Origin: Haemaphysalis longicornis | Lineage: Eukaryota > Arthropoda > Arachnida > Ixodida > Ixodidae | Assembly (NCBI GenBank): GCA_013339765.2 | Contig: CM023453.1 | Span: 27,853,868-27,917,867, forward strand | Direction: 5' to 3' | Length of the DNA stretch: 64,000 bases | Shown: positions 30,743 through 44,152 of the stretch, piece after piece | Position numbering within the stretch: the stretch's first letter is position 1 | How the letters are laid out: every line of letters starts with the position of its first letter | Made by a program: the position numbers and the translations under genes | The notes under the pieces: generated by a model | What the model saw: the letters and a program-made list of their open reading frames with translations, nothing else | Database searches by the model: none | What the model was told of the DNA's origin: nothing

Positions 30743-32142
30743 ATGGTTAGAAGGAGCAGCTGCATTTACAAAATAAGAACCTTTAGAAAAGGCATTCTCT
30801 GCAGCTGTTGATGACTTCCCCGTAACCCTGCTTCCCGTGGGATCACATAACACAACAAAATGAGGCCACCCCCTTAGCCCTCAACAAATGGACACAACTG
30901 TGGGCCTTTCCGCGGTTTATTTTTTTTTTATTCGGCATAGTATTTGCATCGACTGGCCCGGAGTTTCGTTCAAAGCACACATGTAAAACCACTGCGGATC
31001 CGGCGAGTCATACGAGCAGTTATACGACCGCACTCCGTGCCGCGTGCCAGTTTCTATCTATGCTCCACCCTCCCTGTTCCTCCCACAAAAAAGAAAGCCA
31101 TCTAGGCGTTACAAAAAAATTGTGTGCCACATGGCACGTATATATACCCGTTTTCTCCGCTGCTTGTGAATAGAGGGCCCGCCGGAAAAGTAGCAGGGCG
31201 AACAGCTTGGTTGCTGAGGGAACGACTCCACAAGGTTCAGAATAACTGGCGGGCTCAGCAGGAACCCATGAGGCCCTCCCCCTCTCCTCCGCTGCCCTTT
31301 TCTTACTCAGCGGCTTTCCTCGTGAAATCAGTGCCGGGCAAAGGAGGGTTCACGTGATCGAAATCCCGGGCGGCTGTGTAGGGTCTCTGCATAATTGAGC
31401 AAGGTCTACGATGCCTCTAATTACAGCGCCCGTACACCTCGCCGCTTCCATTACACACGCATTCTTCTTTGTTTTCTTTTCTTGCCTTGTCCTCCTGACA
31501 CAAAGTATGCCCAAGGATGTGCGAAGAAGGCGAACGAAGAAGGATCACAAAGGACGAGAGCGCGGAATACGGTGAGCCCTAGAAAACCAATTTGAATAAA
31601 GTGGACAAATGACACACATAGTTAAGGCTACTTCAGTATTGTTGGGAACAAAATAGTTCGTTACGACTCGCATTACAAAATAAGGGAGCCCACAAGCGTA
31701 AGTCATTTTCCCTTGGAAACGCGAGTGATGAGTGGTGTTATCAGCACCCGTCATCGTCGGCGTCCGTGATCGATGAAGCAACGCAATTGCCTAGCTATTT
31801 GCAATAAATTTGTTTTAAAGCGCGAACGCAAAAAGTGCTCAGCAGAACCATAAAGCTGGTTTCGTGTTGTCTGTAGCAGAGAAACGGCACCTAAATTCCC
31901 ATTGGATGCAACGCTACATGTTAGTTGATAGCACGTGCTTCAGAAAACAACTCCCACTTCCCCTCGTGGGAACCCCTGTGTAGATGCGACGCATAGGGGC
32001 TTCACGTTGCAGCGTTGGGCGGAGGCACGGCGCTGGAACGATGGAGCGGAGCGGCGCAGGCACCGCGTTTTATAGCGCGCATAACGGTGAGGGGACGTGC
32101 CGGCGCCAGTGCGTCTGCCGCGGCTATGACGCAACACAATCC
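30743..32142. other. No gene recognised
   Basis: Short frames only, with no motif recognised. Confidence 0.35.
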
Positions 32143-32226
32143 GACACAATCCACTTTAATCCAATCCAATCCAATCCAAGCCAAGCCAAGACAAGCCAAG
32201 CCAATTCAATTGAATCCAATCCAATG
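32143..32226. repeat. (CCAAT)n imperfect pentamer array
   Basis: CCAAT/CCAAG pentamers form the complement of the unit at 26370-26494. The neighbouring frames derive their composition from it. Confidence 0.85.
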
Positions 32227-33074
32227 CCCCTCGCGAGAGAGGGTTCGCTATCGGAGAGGAGAGGGTGTGAGCGGCGGAGAGTGCAGCTGGCGCGGCGAGG
32301 AGAATGGGGGAGGGGTGGACGCCGACAACGCCGACAACGCCGGATGGATGCAGGGACAAGGCGAGTGAATGAGATGCGTTCGCATCTAATAACAGTCGGA
32401 GAAACGGAGTGCGACCTGCTGTGTAATTCCCGCGCATGCCCAGAGCCACGTGAAAACGCGGAGAGTGCATCGGAGGCACTGGTCACTGCTAGGCTTCCCT
32501 TCTACTGGATACACCTCTGGTTAAACCGTTTGGACTTTCGCGAGCACCGCGCCGGGCTTCGCACTCCGTCCGCTTTAGTACACCTCGCTCAGCGGCGCAC
32601 CAGTCATCAGCGAGCCAGGGCGTTCAATGGAACAATCAGGAGCGTTCAGTTAGGCAGCAATGCTGCGTGCTTAGGTATCAGCAAAGTTTTTCGTATAACG
32701 GCGATGAACTCACATCTAGTTTTCACGTTAATCACTGCTGGCCGTTCGCTTTCAAGCGACAAGTTTACCTAAATTTTAGATGCGAGCCTCTTAAATTCCG
32801 GCTGATCGCCTCCCTTAGAAATTGTTCAACGCACAGCCAATGTGTGCGATATCCTGAGAGTGTAGGCGGCGAAAACCGCGAAACAAGAAGCTTGTAAGAT
32901 GTCAGCTCAGCTATGGGTGGGAGAGGACTTCAGCTTCTAAGAGTTTCGAAACGAAGCCCGTTCAATTATTACGAGTCGGTACGATGACTTCCTTTTCAAA
33001 ACGTTGGCGCAGTTTTGAGGGGAGCCTCCCTGGCATCGGTTTTATTAGTTTTTATCCCAATGCCTAACATTATA
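32227..33074. repeat. Mostly unassigned, holding one copy of a 100-bp dispersed repeat
   Basis: About 32568-32668 (CACCTCGCTCAGCGGCGCAC ... GGCGTTCAATGGAACAATCA) recurs in the same orientation at about 35366-35470. No gene was recognised around it. Confidence 0.55.
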
Positions 33075-33891
33075 CAGTCAAACCCGGCTATAACGAACCC
33101 GGATAGAGCGAATTATGCTATATATCGAACAAAAATATTTCAGTTACGGAAATACATGGGAAACATATTCCTTATAACGAAGTTCACATCGGATATATCG
33201 AACTCTGTGCGCCTAGAATGGCCGCCGAAATGCATGGTCTCGAAGCGGCGATTGAGATGTGGATTGGCCGCGACCACGGAGCAAGAGAATTGCGCGTCGC
33301 ACGGAGCGACGTGACGCCCGAAACTCTCCGTAGTGTTTCCGACGCGCGGGACTCACGACGGAACCCGCCCAGTCAGCGAGTCCGGGCCAAGACAGCAGCA
33401 TTGGTGAACTGGGGGAAAAGCTCGCCAATGTTCCCGATGATGTCACGAGTGAGAGCAGTCCGACGCTTATAATGAAGTGCTTTCGGCAGTCGATGTGCTC
33501 CGCCAATGCTTCTTCGATTTTGGAAGACGCGGACTCGAACTGGTGCAAACAATGTTTCGTGTAGAGAATGCTATGCTAGTTAAAGCCGCCAAAACAAAAG
33601 AGTGAAAACAAAAATCGCCGCTTTTTTTACAAAGTACGAAATTGGGGCCGAAAGTAGCTTTATTACTTGCAATAGATGGATTACTTTGGGTGTGGTAATG
33701 GCTACTTTACTGTGTTCGTTTCTGCATGCGGGGATGGAGGAGTTGAGGAGGGGGGATGGGGGGGGGGGCTACCGCGCAATGCGAACTTGTAACAATAAGC
33801 TCGTTATAGGCGGGTTCGGCTATATCGAACTATTGGATGTATCGAACAAATCACGATGCATATTGCAGTTCGCTATAAACGGGTTTGACTG
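33075..33891 (+). mobile_element. Tigger/pogo-like deletion derivative, copy 2
   Basis: It has the same ends (CAGTCAAACCCGGCTATAAC and GGGTTTGACTG) with TA at 33073-33074 and 33892-33893. The interior matches 15578-16403 throughout, including the transposase C-terminal remnant. Here that remnant is further broken by a frame change near 33330-33360 and a long G run at 33760-33768. Confidence 0.87.
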
Positions 33892-33893
33892 TA

Positions 33894-34886
33894 TAATCAG
33901 AATCCAATTGTAGCAAGGATATTACTGAAGACTATTTGCATTTTTAATACTGGCATTCCCGATAAACCGACCAGTCTGGCCTTTGGTGGCTGCAGTAAAA
34001 CGTAACGAGATACCTTTCCATTTCGAAACTTTCATTGGTGTTTTGCGGTCATTTTGCCAGAACATTGTTGATAGTAGATGCACCACAGCAATTGGAAATG
34101 AACTCGCTGTAACAATATTGTTTTGATTCATTTAAGCATGTATATTTGATTGTTTCGTTATTAAAAGCCACTGGGATACATGAACCGAGACTCTGAGGGG
34201 TAATTTGCTTACTAGCAGGAACAGATAAAATAATAAGCTTGTTTTTATTTTTTTCGGGGGGGGTGCTTGGTGTAATAGCGGCGGTGTCATTTGAAAGTCT
34301 TCTTTGGTCATGAAATTATTTCTGCGACAACATTCAGTTTCATCAAGTCCTGGGATACGGAGATCGACCCTACAGATGCCTAAAGCTTGTAGTGTTTTAG
34401 TACGCACTATTTTTTCCCCGCTATGTTATAGAATTTTCGAAACACCCAACTGCTCTTACAAACTTTGACAGGAATAAGCTCAAACGGGAAAAAGTAATCT
34501 CGAACGCCCATTTGTGCTTCCTGGTTGTGAATTGTGCGGCACTGGAGCAAATTATTTCCGGGCGCTCATTTGTGGAGCTACAGCATGTCGACAGCAGCCA
34601 GCGACAGCCAATCTAAGGGTCTACGCAAGCCCAAATACTTGTAAAACTCCTAAATAACCGACAAAAACCGAACACTCGACGAAATTGAATATCAAAATGC
34701 CGGACCAAATACAAATCGTGCGAAAGGAGCTCTTCGATTTCTGTTCGAAGTCCCGAATATTCGCAGACGCATGTTTAAAGCAAGTGGTCGGGGAAAGTCC
34801 GACTGTACATCAGACGATGAAATTTCTCACGACCACAACGCCCTCATCCATCCGCTTACTTGCGCAATGGGAATCATTAACAGACT
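33894..34886. other. No gene recognised
   Basis: AT-rich, with no motif recognised. Confidence 0.35.
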
Positions 34887-35093
34887 GAGGTGGTGGTGGT
34901 GGTGGTGGTGATGGTGAAGGTGACGACGACGACGACGATGATGATAATGATGATGGTGGTGGTAGTGGTGGTGATGTTGTTGATAATGGTGGCGGCGACG
35001 ACGACGACGACAACGATTATGACAATGATGATGACGATGACGACGACGACGATGATGATGGTGGTGGTGGTGGTAGTGGTTATGATGCAGTTG
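34887..35093. repeat. Trinucleotide array (GGT/GAT/GAC)n
   Basis: Imperfect GGT, GAT and GAC triplets run for about 200 bp. The open frames here (poly-Val/Met, poly-His, poly-Ile/Thr) are artefacts of triplet periodicity. Confidence 0.9.
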
Positions 35094-37689
35094 TGGCGTA
35101 GCTGCATGTGCGCCGAACCAACTTGGCGGCCTCACGCCGATTTTACTAGTCCCATAAAAATTAACATTTTCAATTAGGTGTAACGCCGTGAATGAACCTG
35201 TCGACCAGCGCGAAGGCACATCCGATGACGGGAAATTTCGAAGCCGGCCGGGTTTCAAGGATAACGAAGAAAATTCCAGGAACACCTTGAGCGACATCCC
35301 TTTCTTTTCGCGCTTACTTCTTTCCACGAGCACAAAAGAACGCGCTCTGATCCCTCACACCGTCCGCCAATCCGCTTTAGCGTGCACCTCGCCCATCGGC
35401 GCACCACTCACCAGCGAGCCATGGCGTTCAATGGAACAATCAGGAGCGTTCAATTAGGCAGCAATTGTGCGTGCTTTCCCCAAGCCCATAGGAATCCGTG
35501 AAGTTTCGATCACGCATCCGTTGCCACGTGTCGCGGAAACAATCCGATGCATCACCGCCCTTCATTTTACCCACATTTTCGCCCCCAAGGCATCGAGGTG
35601 CACACACAAATAATAAAAATACGGCAAGAGGTGTCGCTCGCCTCCACATACCACTACAAACAAAAGAAAGAAAAATAATTCGAATTAAACGTTCTGCCAC
35701 CATTGCTCTTCATGGCATCCCGTTCTGGTTTCCACATTATTTTGGTGTATCCCGTTCTACGGCGACGCCGAAATGGCGCTCTGCCAGCGAACTTGACGAA
35801 ACGTTTAGTTTCTAGAAGAGACTGTCATTTTGTTACGTTGTTTGGTCCTCGTAAAAACGATATAAACGCTGCGAAGTAGGGGATGAAGCATGAGAGGTTA
35901 AAATGTATTAAGACACACTCTTCCGATTAATTGTAACAAGAATGTAGACATTTGCATAATTATAACAGGTGCATAAGACGACAGCGTCTCCCTCTAACTA
36001 TTTTAATTAATTTAGGCATTTGTTTACAGCCTTCGTCAAAATTTTCTAGGCCTCACCTAAGCCTTCGGGAGCACGAAGAATTCAAGGAATGAGCTTAACC
36101 ATTAACGTCGACAAAATGATTTTATTACAGAAAGAAAGAAAGGTGAAAGAAAAACGTTTTAGCTTGCTCGAGATGTAAGCTTGTACATCCACTTTTTTGC
36201 GGCCTGGGCATTCCAGTCCTGTACCAGAAAATTTTGACAAAGTGTCTACCTGTGATTCATACCCGATACCAGAGCCTACTTTTCTCACGGCGTTTTTTTA
36301 TTATTTTACGGTTTTAAAACGTTACTTTCAGTGAGAGTTAGCGACCGTTAATGTGTGGGAAATGGAAACAATCGAGATTTCAATCTGTGAATGATACCTT
36401 CAAAGCGAACAATTTAATCTTGCCTGCCGTTGTCTGAAAAATGAACGAAATGCCTACATTTCTTTTGTTGAAGAGCAGAGAAGTTCCCGAGCAGTTCTAC
36501 AGAAGCATTCCCACTGGTTAGACCTTTACACTGAAAAGTTGTAGAATTGGCCTTCATTTATTTTATTGCGATTTTGTTGCTACGGTCATTCTGTCGTACT
36601 CGTCTTTAGTTTTTGTTGTTGTTATTCTAGGTCTTCCCTTGATTTTATTCTCATTGAATGTACTTTCGTTATAATACATCAGTTCGTGTACATATGAGAC
36701 GCCAAAAACAGAAAACTTCAATAAATGAACCTCCCACAGCAAAAAGCACACAAGAGAAAAAAGGAGCGAGCAATCCCGAGGGCATTGCAAAGTCGGTCAG
36801 AGTTATACCCTTACAGCTCGAATTTATTCACAGACACCGGAGTTTGAATCCCGCGTAGCCCCTAGATCTGGCTGCGGAGCCTTATAAGCTCGATTTATTT
36901 TCTCCACCCCGGAATAGCAGCCGGGATTGCCCGGAGCCGTTTAAAAGATGTTTCGTTTACTTTCGCCGTTTTTCAATTACATGCAATACCCCTTCCGGTC
37001 TGAACGCAGTCAGCTATGCAGAGAACTTGTACCGTTCCGCTTCCGTTTAGTCCGTAACACCCACCCAACTGTCTTTCTTAATTACTTTTTGGGGCATTTC
37101 CTGCGAGCTGCCAGTAGCTTCATTCCTCTCGATGATACTTGGACGTTCAAGCTGTGCCCATGCGTCTCTGTGTTCGCACGCGTTCGTGCGCACGCAGCAG
37201 TTCAAAGCGCCAAGCGATCTTTGAAGACCCCGATTTGAGCCTGCAGGGGCGCTCGGCCGGGAGATTCATGAATATTTAGCGGAAGCTCGCAATGCTGGCT
37301 CCGCTTTGCGTTACGGTCTACCTGAGCGGGCAGCGAGCGCACCTGACCTCGGCGGTGTCAACACGCTGCGGACGCTGAGAGCGCGGTGCGCGCAAGTATT
37401 GGCGGGTTCCTATCCTCTCACCGCACGCCTGAGTGCTTTTCCGGCACCCCTTGCTTGCTCTCCAGACGACCGCTCCTTCTAGGGTCTCTTGGAGAAGTGA
37501 AGCCGCAGTTGCGACGGAAAGGGTTGGCGAGAGGGGGAAGCTGAGACACAGGAAACCGCTTCTCGCTTCTGGCGCTTTGCCCTCTGGGGCAAATTAATAT
37601 GTACTCTCTTTGTGCTCCTCTTACTGCCTCTTTCTTTCTCTCCCGTAGATCCCTCAGTCTATCCGTCAGTCGACGCACCAGTCTCCCAT
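35094..37689. other. No gene recognised apart from a repeat copy
   Basis: About 35366-35470 is the second copy of the repeat at 32568. The remainder, including the 105-codon frame at 35498-35815, shows no recognisable motif. Confidence 0.4.
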
Positions 37690-38008
<319 letters not shown>

Positions 38009-39177
38009 TCTTTCTACAGGTCTTGGCCACATATGCTTCTTTCTTCTTTTTGGTAATCGGTCTTCAATTTGTTTTCGGCCGTTTCACCGAGAGTAAGACA
38101 GCAAACTGAAGTTCCTTCAAAGTTGTCGGTCCACATTTTTTTGTACAGTTTTGTTTTCACTAGCCTAGTTACGTTGTTTACAATAAACGGTGTTTTCATT
38201 TTTATTTTTACTCCAAAGGAAACGACCACTCCCAGTGGCAATTACGTGCGCCATGCGGAACTGTTGTGTTGTTGGATTTGCACTAAAGTGACTTATTCGT
38301 GTCGGCAATGCCTAATTACTATTGCTGTCGGGGAGAAAATTCGTGCGAATGTGAGGCAAATAATATCTTCTGTAACAGCTTAATCCAGCACTGTTGCCGT
38401 GCGTGTTTCATCTTGTTCTTCGCTGTTTGGAGCAATGGCATGGGCTTTGATTGCAGTTGCAGGGCATCTTTCCAAGACAGTAATTTCTGAAATCTGCCTC
38501 AGTGAGGTTCCAGAATGCGTGTACGCTCAGTCATTCTAGTGACTATGTAGTACTGTTTATGTGGGACAGGGACTGAGCTAAGACCGACGTATAAGCCTGA
38601 CGCAGTTAGAACTCATGCCCCTCATTTCGGAGGTGTCAAACTTAACACAAAAACTAAACAAGGGCACTTACATATTTTTAAGAGAATATCTAATGCAAAC
38701 GTAAAATTCGAGAAAACGAATCATTTAGTGGAACCATACAATGTACTACATGAAAACATAAACGTACTACACGTCTGTAAAAGCATACAATTATTGAAAA
38801 TTTATTCATCGTAAGCCGTATATACTGGCAGCATTTAGCAATTATTGTTCTTCCGATGTCGACTTTCCTCATCCGCAACCGGTGTGCAGCGGGCTTCACC
38901 CATATACGTGCTGGTTATGGAAGTTCTTCGCCCCCAGCTACGCCCAAAGCACCCGATGCCTCATCTTTCGAGAAAGTGCGCAAGCCGCGTTATTGTTTAA
39001 ATGCGATTAGTATCGTTTTACGCTCTACCGGCGCCAAAATTTAGTACCACGTTTGCAGCTGTCGCTGTAAAATAACTTCACGATGTTCACGTTACATATT
39101 GCCGTTGAAGGAGCCGCTGTCACCGAGATACTTTCATATTGTAGGAACTGGTGACCCCAGTATCGTGGTGGTGAAAA
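38009..39177. other. No gene recognised
   Basis: Short frames only, with no motif or TIR structure recognised. Confidence 0.35.
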
Positions 39178-39540
39178 ACATTTATTAAGACTATATACAA
39201 GTGAGAGATAGGGGCGGCCTTAAGGGCCGACCCTGTACAAACTCTAGGAGGAGTCCCTAGTCCGGGACCCCTGTGGCTTCCGCGGCGGCGCGCGCCCTGG
39301 CCACGAGGGCTCGTTGGCCCTCCAAGGTCGAGCAGCCGAGCAGGGCAGCCTCCCAGCTCTCACGGGTAGGGGGGGAAGGGGACGTGATTGGGGGGACCGC
39401 CGGGTTGGATGGGCATGCCCACACCATCTGGAAAGTATCCGCAAACGGATGATCACAGTGTGGGCATTCCCCGGAGAAGGCCGGATTGAAGTGCCTAAGT
39501 ATCGCCGGGCACTGTTTGCAATGAGCCCGCAACATCCAAC
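39178..39540 (-). pseudogene. LINE ORF2 C-terminal fragment with 3' UTR
   Basis: The minus frame ending at 39257 reads LRAHCKQCPAILRHF ... GECPHCDHPFADTF ... WACPSNP ... SWEAALLGCSTLEGQRALVA and stops, the end of a tick CR1/I-type LINE ORF2. The His of the terminal knuckle is replaced. A minus-strand AATAAA is at 39181-39186 beyond a short 3' UTR. The 5' part is truncated at about 39540. Confidence 0.8.
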
Positions 39541-39587
39541 GTTCTCATGTAGGACGCCCAGCTCATAGACCTCTTCTGTTATTGCCC

Positions 39588-39599
39588 AGAGAGAGAGAG

Positions 39600-39680
<81 letters not shown>

Positions 39681-39688
39681 TAGAGAGA

Positions 39689-39731
<43 letters not shown>
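39588..39731. repeat. (GA)n microsatellite
   Basis: About 140 bp of GA with a few interruptions, beginning about 50 bp beyond the truncated end of the LINE fragment. Confidence 0.95.
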
Positions 39732-39733
<2 letters not shown>

Positions 39734-40383
39734 CAGAAGTGAGAGTAGAACCCTAGTGCGGGAACTCTTGCATTTGCCTAGCCGTCTTGACCGCTGTCAC
39801 CAGGAGAGTCTGGTCCTCCCGTTGGCAGCTGTAACGCCTGTCTCACACAGGCAGCTCCGCCTTTCCGCGGCAGACATTCCTAAATCATTTGGCGGCGACT
39901 TAACAAAAGTGCTATATAAGAAGACACCAATTCAGGGTCCATGAGGTGGAAGTCACCTTTTTCTCGGTGTCTTACAATTGCTAACTACATTTGGGGCCTG
40001 AATAACATTGTTTAAGCGCAATGCCACCTCACTCCATTTAGTTAAATGGGGACACATGACGCGCCATAGCGAATAGGAATTATGGCGCAGTTTTCCTGAC
40101 CCCGATTTTCTGCTATGGCTTGCCCTGACGGCGAAGTATTCGCACAATGATCCAAGCAATGCTCCCTTTTAAAATCCAGCGTTACACAATATCCCAACAC
40201 CGATAAGAATCAGGTTTCTCCCAGCTTATAAACATTCAAGATGTCACGCTTCGTCTCTTAAATCTCAGAACCGATACATCCCGAAGGCGGAGGACCCTGC
40301 TCGCATCGGATGCTGCCGAGTTGAAGACGCATGACGTCCTCTGCACTCTGGGACCGAAGTAGTCTCATTCCCCTCTTGCCTCG
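39732..40383. other. No gene recognised
   Basis: Short frames only, with no motif or repeat structure recognised. Confidence 0.35.
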
Positions 40384-40587
40384 TAATGTGAGGGCGGCTT
40401 CAAGGCAAAGCTCCGTCGTCGCATTGAAAGGGCTCTACGCGTGCACTTAAGATATCGGTATGACTTTAAAGCCATCCGTGAGCTCTTCCAGGGCGAGTGT
40501 AGCTCTGTTTGCGAAATCCGTAAGCAGTTGGTGCTCAACCCTGAAAAGGCGTTTAAGTGCTTAAGAAATTCGTCATCCATGTACTAA
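40384..40587 (+). other. Unassigned ORF fragment without start codon
   Basis: After a stop at about 40381 the plus strand is open for about 67 codons (EGGFKAKLRRRIERALRVHL ... ELFQGECSSVCEIRKQL ... SSSMY, stop). Its basic helix-like composition is more protein-like than the surroundings. No family is recognised and there is no Met until the end, so it may be a terminal exon or a transposon remnant. Confidence 0.2.
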
Positions 40588-41435
40588 AACATCCTAAACG
40601 CCCTTCGCGTCTTTTTGGCGCAAAAAAAAAAAAAACACTTTACTTGCTACTCAGACGCCGGTCATCGTTCTAAAAGCGGCATACGCATATAGTGGAAGAG
40701 GAGTAAATAAAAGGAAATCAATCGGTAAGTCGGACAAGGAAAAAAAAAAAAAAGACGCCTACATGCGCCTTCGGTTGCAACGGAGCTCAGAAGTATGTTT
40801 ACATACGGCCTCGTAGGAGCTCCTTTTTTGATACTGAATATGAACGTGTGGTGGCGAGCCGGAGCTTACGTATGCTGCGACTCGCACGCGTTCTCGCTTC
40901 AGAAAGCAGTATGCGGGAAGAACGCGGCACTTAAAAGCGAGGCACTTTACGTTGTGTCCCATCCAGCTCTATCGGTTTGCAATCCGTCACGCTTTCCAAA
41001 GGGAAAGAAGATGTCGGAGCTCAAAACTGCTCGCTGCGCCCTTGCAGAGAGTTCAAAGTGTGTGCAAGAGGACTCCACTGAATACTAAAGCCAAGAAGTT
41101 ACGTCTCGCGCGTCCTTCCGACATCCGCCCTGCGAGAGCGCAGAACATGGAACTCCTCCTTATATCTGTGTTTTGTGGCCTACCGCTCGCATTTCTAGTC
41201 GACAAGCCTTTGTCATCAAACAAGTTTTGACGCTTGCTGAACTAACGCGAAAGAGAGTGCTGACTCTTTCTTTTGGTAACGAGATAATTTTGTTGGTTTT
41301 TTTGTACGTCGTATTTTAACAGCGAAGCTGTTTAGCAAATCGTAATTTTTCGTCTCCGCAGTTAAAAACACCAAGAAATTGCCGAACGCACGCACGTGAG
41401 CGCGGGCCTCGCGGCCACCACCCGGCAGTTAACAA
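40588..41435. other. No gene recognised
   Basis: It holds two poly-A runs near 40621 and 40739. Nothing else was recognised. Confidence 0.35.
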
Positions 41436-41690
41436 GACAAAGAAAATGTCTAGTGCTCGTGTGTGCGTGCCTCGCGACGACTGCCCAGCGTCCCCGGCGC
41501 ACGTCTGTCAAGCCAAGGCTGCCCACTTAGATTAGCCAAGATTGCGGCGATCGCCCGGCCTTGAAAAAAACCAAGAAAATGCCTAGCGCTCGTGTGTGCG
41601 TGCTTCGCGGGGACACCCCAGCGTCACTCCGGCGCACGTTTGTCAAGCCGAGCGTATACCCACTTAGGGAGACTGGGCAAGATTGGTCAA
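41436..41690. repeat. Tandem duplication, period about 128 bp
   Basis: AAGAAAATGTCTAGTGCTCG (41444) recurs as AAGAAAATGCCTAGCGCTCG (41572), and the following CGCACGT-TGTCAAGCC and CCACTTAG also recur. The two copies have diverged noticeably. Confidence 0.7.
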
Positions 41691-44121
41691 AAAAAAAAAA
41701 AAAACGCCAGCATTCGCCGTAATCGTGGCAACACTTACTCGGAACGAGAAAGGCTCGTCATAGCGTACGCTCCTTCAAGGTTATGTCCAGTTGCAAAACG
41801 AAAACGAAAGACGCTCCCACTTATAGCAACAATGATGGAGTACAGGTCATTGCGGCAGCGACGAAGAGGCAAATCGGCTGCTTTTGGGGACTTAAACCTT
41901 CGTGATGGTCGTGAAGGTTGCGCACAGCCTCGCTAACTTGAAGTTTTACGCGTTAGCGCGAGCTTCCTCCATTTTTTTTTTTTTTTTTGTAACTCTACAT
42001 TTGTTTTCTTTACATGGACATTACTCTTTTTTATGTATTTGAATACTATTGTTTTCTTCTTACTTAACCTTGTCATTCGCAACCATCTGCGCTTCTGATG
42101 CCTGAGGTGCGGATTGTTAGCAGGGGCTTCGTTCGTTATAAAAATGATACTCCATTAACTGCCTTGCGAGCCAGGATGCCCTTCAAAGTTGACTGGTCAT
42201 TCCCCAGACACTTCACATTCAGGGGCACTGGCACTCGGGGCCGTTATTTACGCTCCACGGAAGTCGAGCACGGCCTGTGTCCTCAGCAGGTGTTACAGCA
42301 GTTTGGTTAGATCATACTCCTGCCCATAGCAAGCGTGTTTAACGCCCGTAAGCAGTTTTCCTTAGTAAATCTCACCAACTTCTTTCCTCAGTAAAAGCGA
42401 TGCCGGGAAATGACCCAGAAATTGTTGCACGCTACCAAAGTCTCCAAAATACGATGAGCATTACAGGTAATTGATGGCTCTCTCGTACGAATCCAACGTG
42501 CCCAAACTGTAGATTAAAGTGTAGAGAATGCGATTATTTTGTTTCACTAAAAATTATCGCTTTCTGCACCAAACCTCTGCCTGTTTGACTGGAGAATTTA
42601 TCCACCCTTGAGGGCAAACACAATGATGATGATGATTGGGATTATGATGATGACAATGACGACGACTGTTAGAGCGCGGGTATGTGCCGTACCCTATAAC
42701 GAACAGCAACAACAACAACAACAAGTGGCGCTGAGACCTGCTTTCCACGCGGATGCGCCGCTTGTCGGTTGAAGGCGCTGCCGACTAAACACGCCCCTGC
42801 ACGAAGAAGAGAACAATCGATGCTGTCACTTTCTTTCTCGACCGTCCTTATTCCCAGAACGTGACACGAGAACCGCGTTCGAAGGGAAATTGCTCCTGGG
42901 ATTAAATTGTAAACACGACGTCGTTGTTTCGAACGCGAGCATTGTCTCCGCTCCCGACGGCGGCGACAAAATGAGGAACGACTAATTAAGGCTGAAAGCT
43001 GTCGGATGCCTCGCAGCCATCTCTCGCCGTTTCATTACTTCACTCGAGCATTTCGTTTAGGTTCAATGGCGTAAACGTACTGAAATAATTATTGTTTTTA
43101 TAACGCGGTTTGTGTTTCTTTGGGTAGGCTCTTAACATTGAAGGAGAGTGAGGAGGAAAGGAACGGTTTTTCGAGCCGATATGAAAAAGAAAAGAAAAAA
43201 GAAAAGTGGGTGTGGCGTCTTCTCATTGCAAAAGGCCGCTGGCTACCGCCGCTGCTTAGGCGCGATTGGCCAGGTACTGTAGGTCCTCAAGCTGTGAGCT
43301 GGTCAGCCTGTTCTCCCAGTGCTCTGAGGAAGGGTAAAGTACATGGGGTAAGGGTTGGGGGCATTCCTATACACAATTGTAAGTAGATCGCGGGACGTCG
43401 CGTGCAGGGCGGCTGTAGGGGTGTGTTGAAGGAGATATTCATGGTGGAGGGCAAAATATATCGTAGGAGGCATTGGTTCCCAGTCATCGCCACAGGCTTG
43501 GGAGGCTGAGTGAAGGGTCGAGATCTTCTGCTGTTGTTGTTGTTGTTGTTGTTGTTTGAGTGAATCTGTACCTCAAGACCCTGTCTATGGCTTTGTACTT
43601 GAGACCCGAACATGGCGGTGCGAATTTAAAGTATTTTGTTTTAAATTGTAGATTGTTGACATCATTGCACAGCCTCGCATGTAAAAACAACAACTGTTAT
43701 TCCCTTGAGCACAGTCCGCAAAATTTTGCATTTCCTCTTCCCTGGCATCTGTTGCCCCATTAGTTCGTAGTATGCGAGCTGTAATCCCTTCCTTCGCAGT
43801 AGGTTCTTCGTTCGTTATGGTTACGAGGCAGCCAATAGCAGGTGGTCAATACTAAACTTTTTAATGCAAACCATAAATAAAACGCTGACTTTCCGTGTGG
43901 TATAAGATATATGACTGGCGCAGGGAGTTTTAGGTAATATCAGTCAGGAAACGGGTGAGAAGTCAAGTTTCAAGGCATCAAAAAACGTTACAACAGTGTA
44001 CACAAGGGAATGGAGTGAATCGGCACACTAACCACATACAGGCTCCTCGAGCACAGAAAATAACAAGGCAGAGTTAGTGCAGGCTTTAGCCACCAACGAA
44101 GCCTCACTCAGTACACCTTCT
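41691..44121. other. No gene recognised; small simple repeats
   Basis: It contains (GAT)n at about 42622-42650, (AAC)n at about 42703-42724, (GTT)n at about 43532-43556 and poly-T near 41972. The frames at 42098-42310 and 43120-43386 show no motif. Confidence 0.4.
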
Positions 44122-44152
44122 CCCCCCCCCCCCCCCCCCCCCCTTTTTTTTT
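44122..44152. repeat. Poly-C/poly-T tract
   Basis: 22 consecutive C followed by 9 T. It may also mark an assembly-sensitive site. Confidence 0.95.

Noticed and set aside
34827..35333. Poly-His, poly-Val and poly-Ile/Thr frames
   Set aside because: A triplet microsatellite stays open in many frames. No coding evidence.
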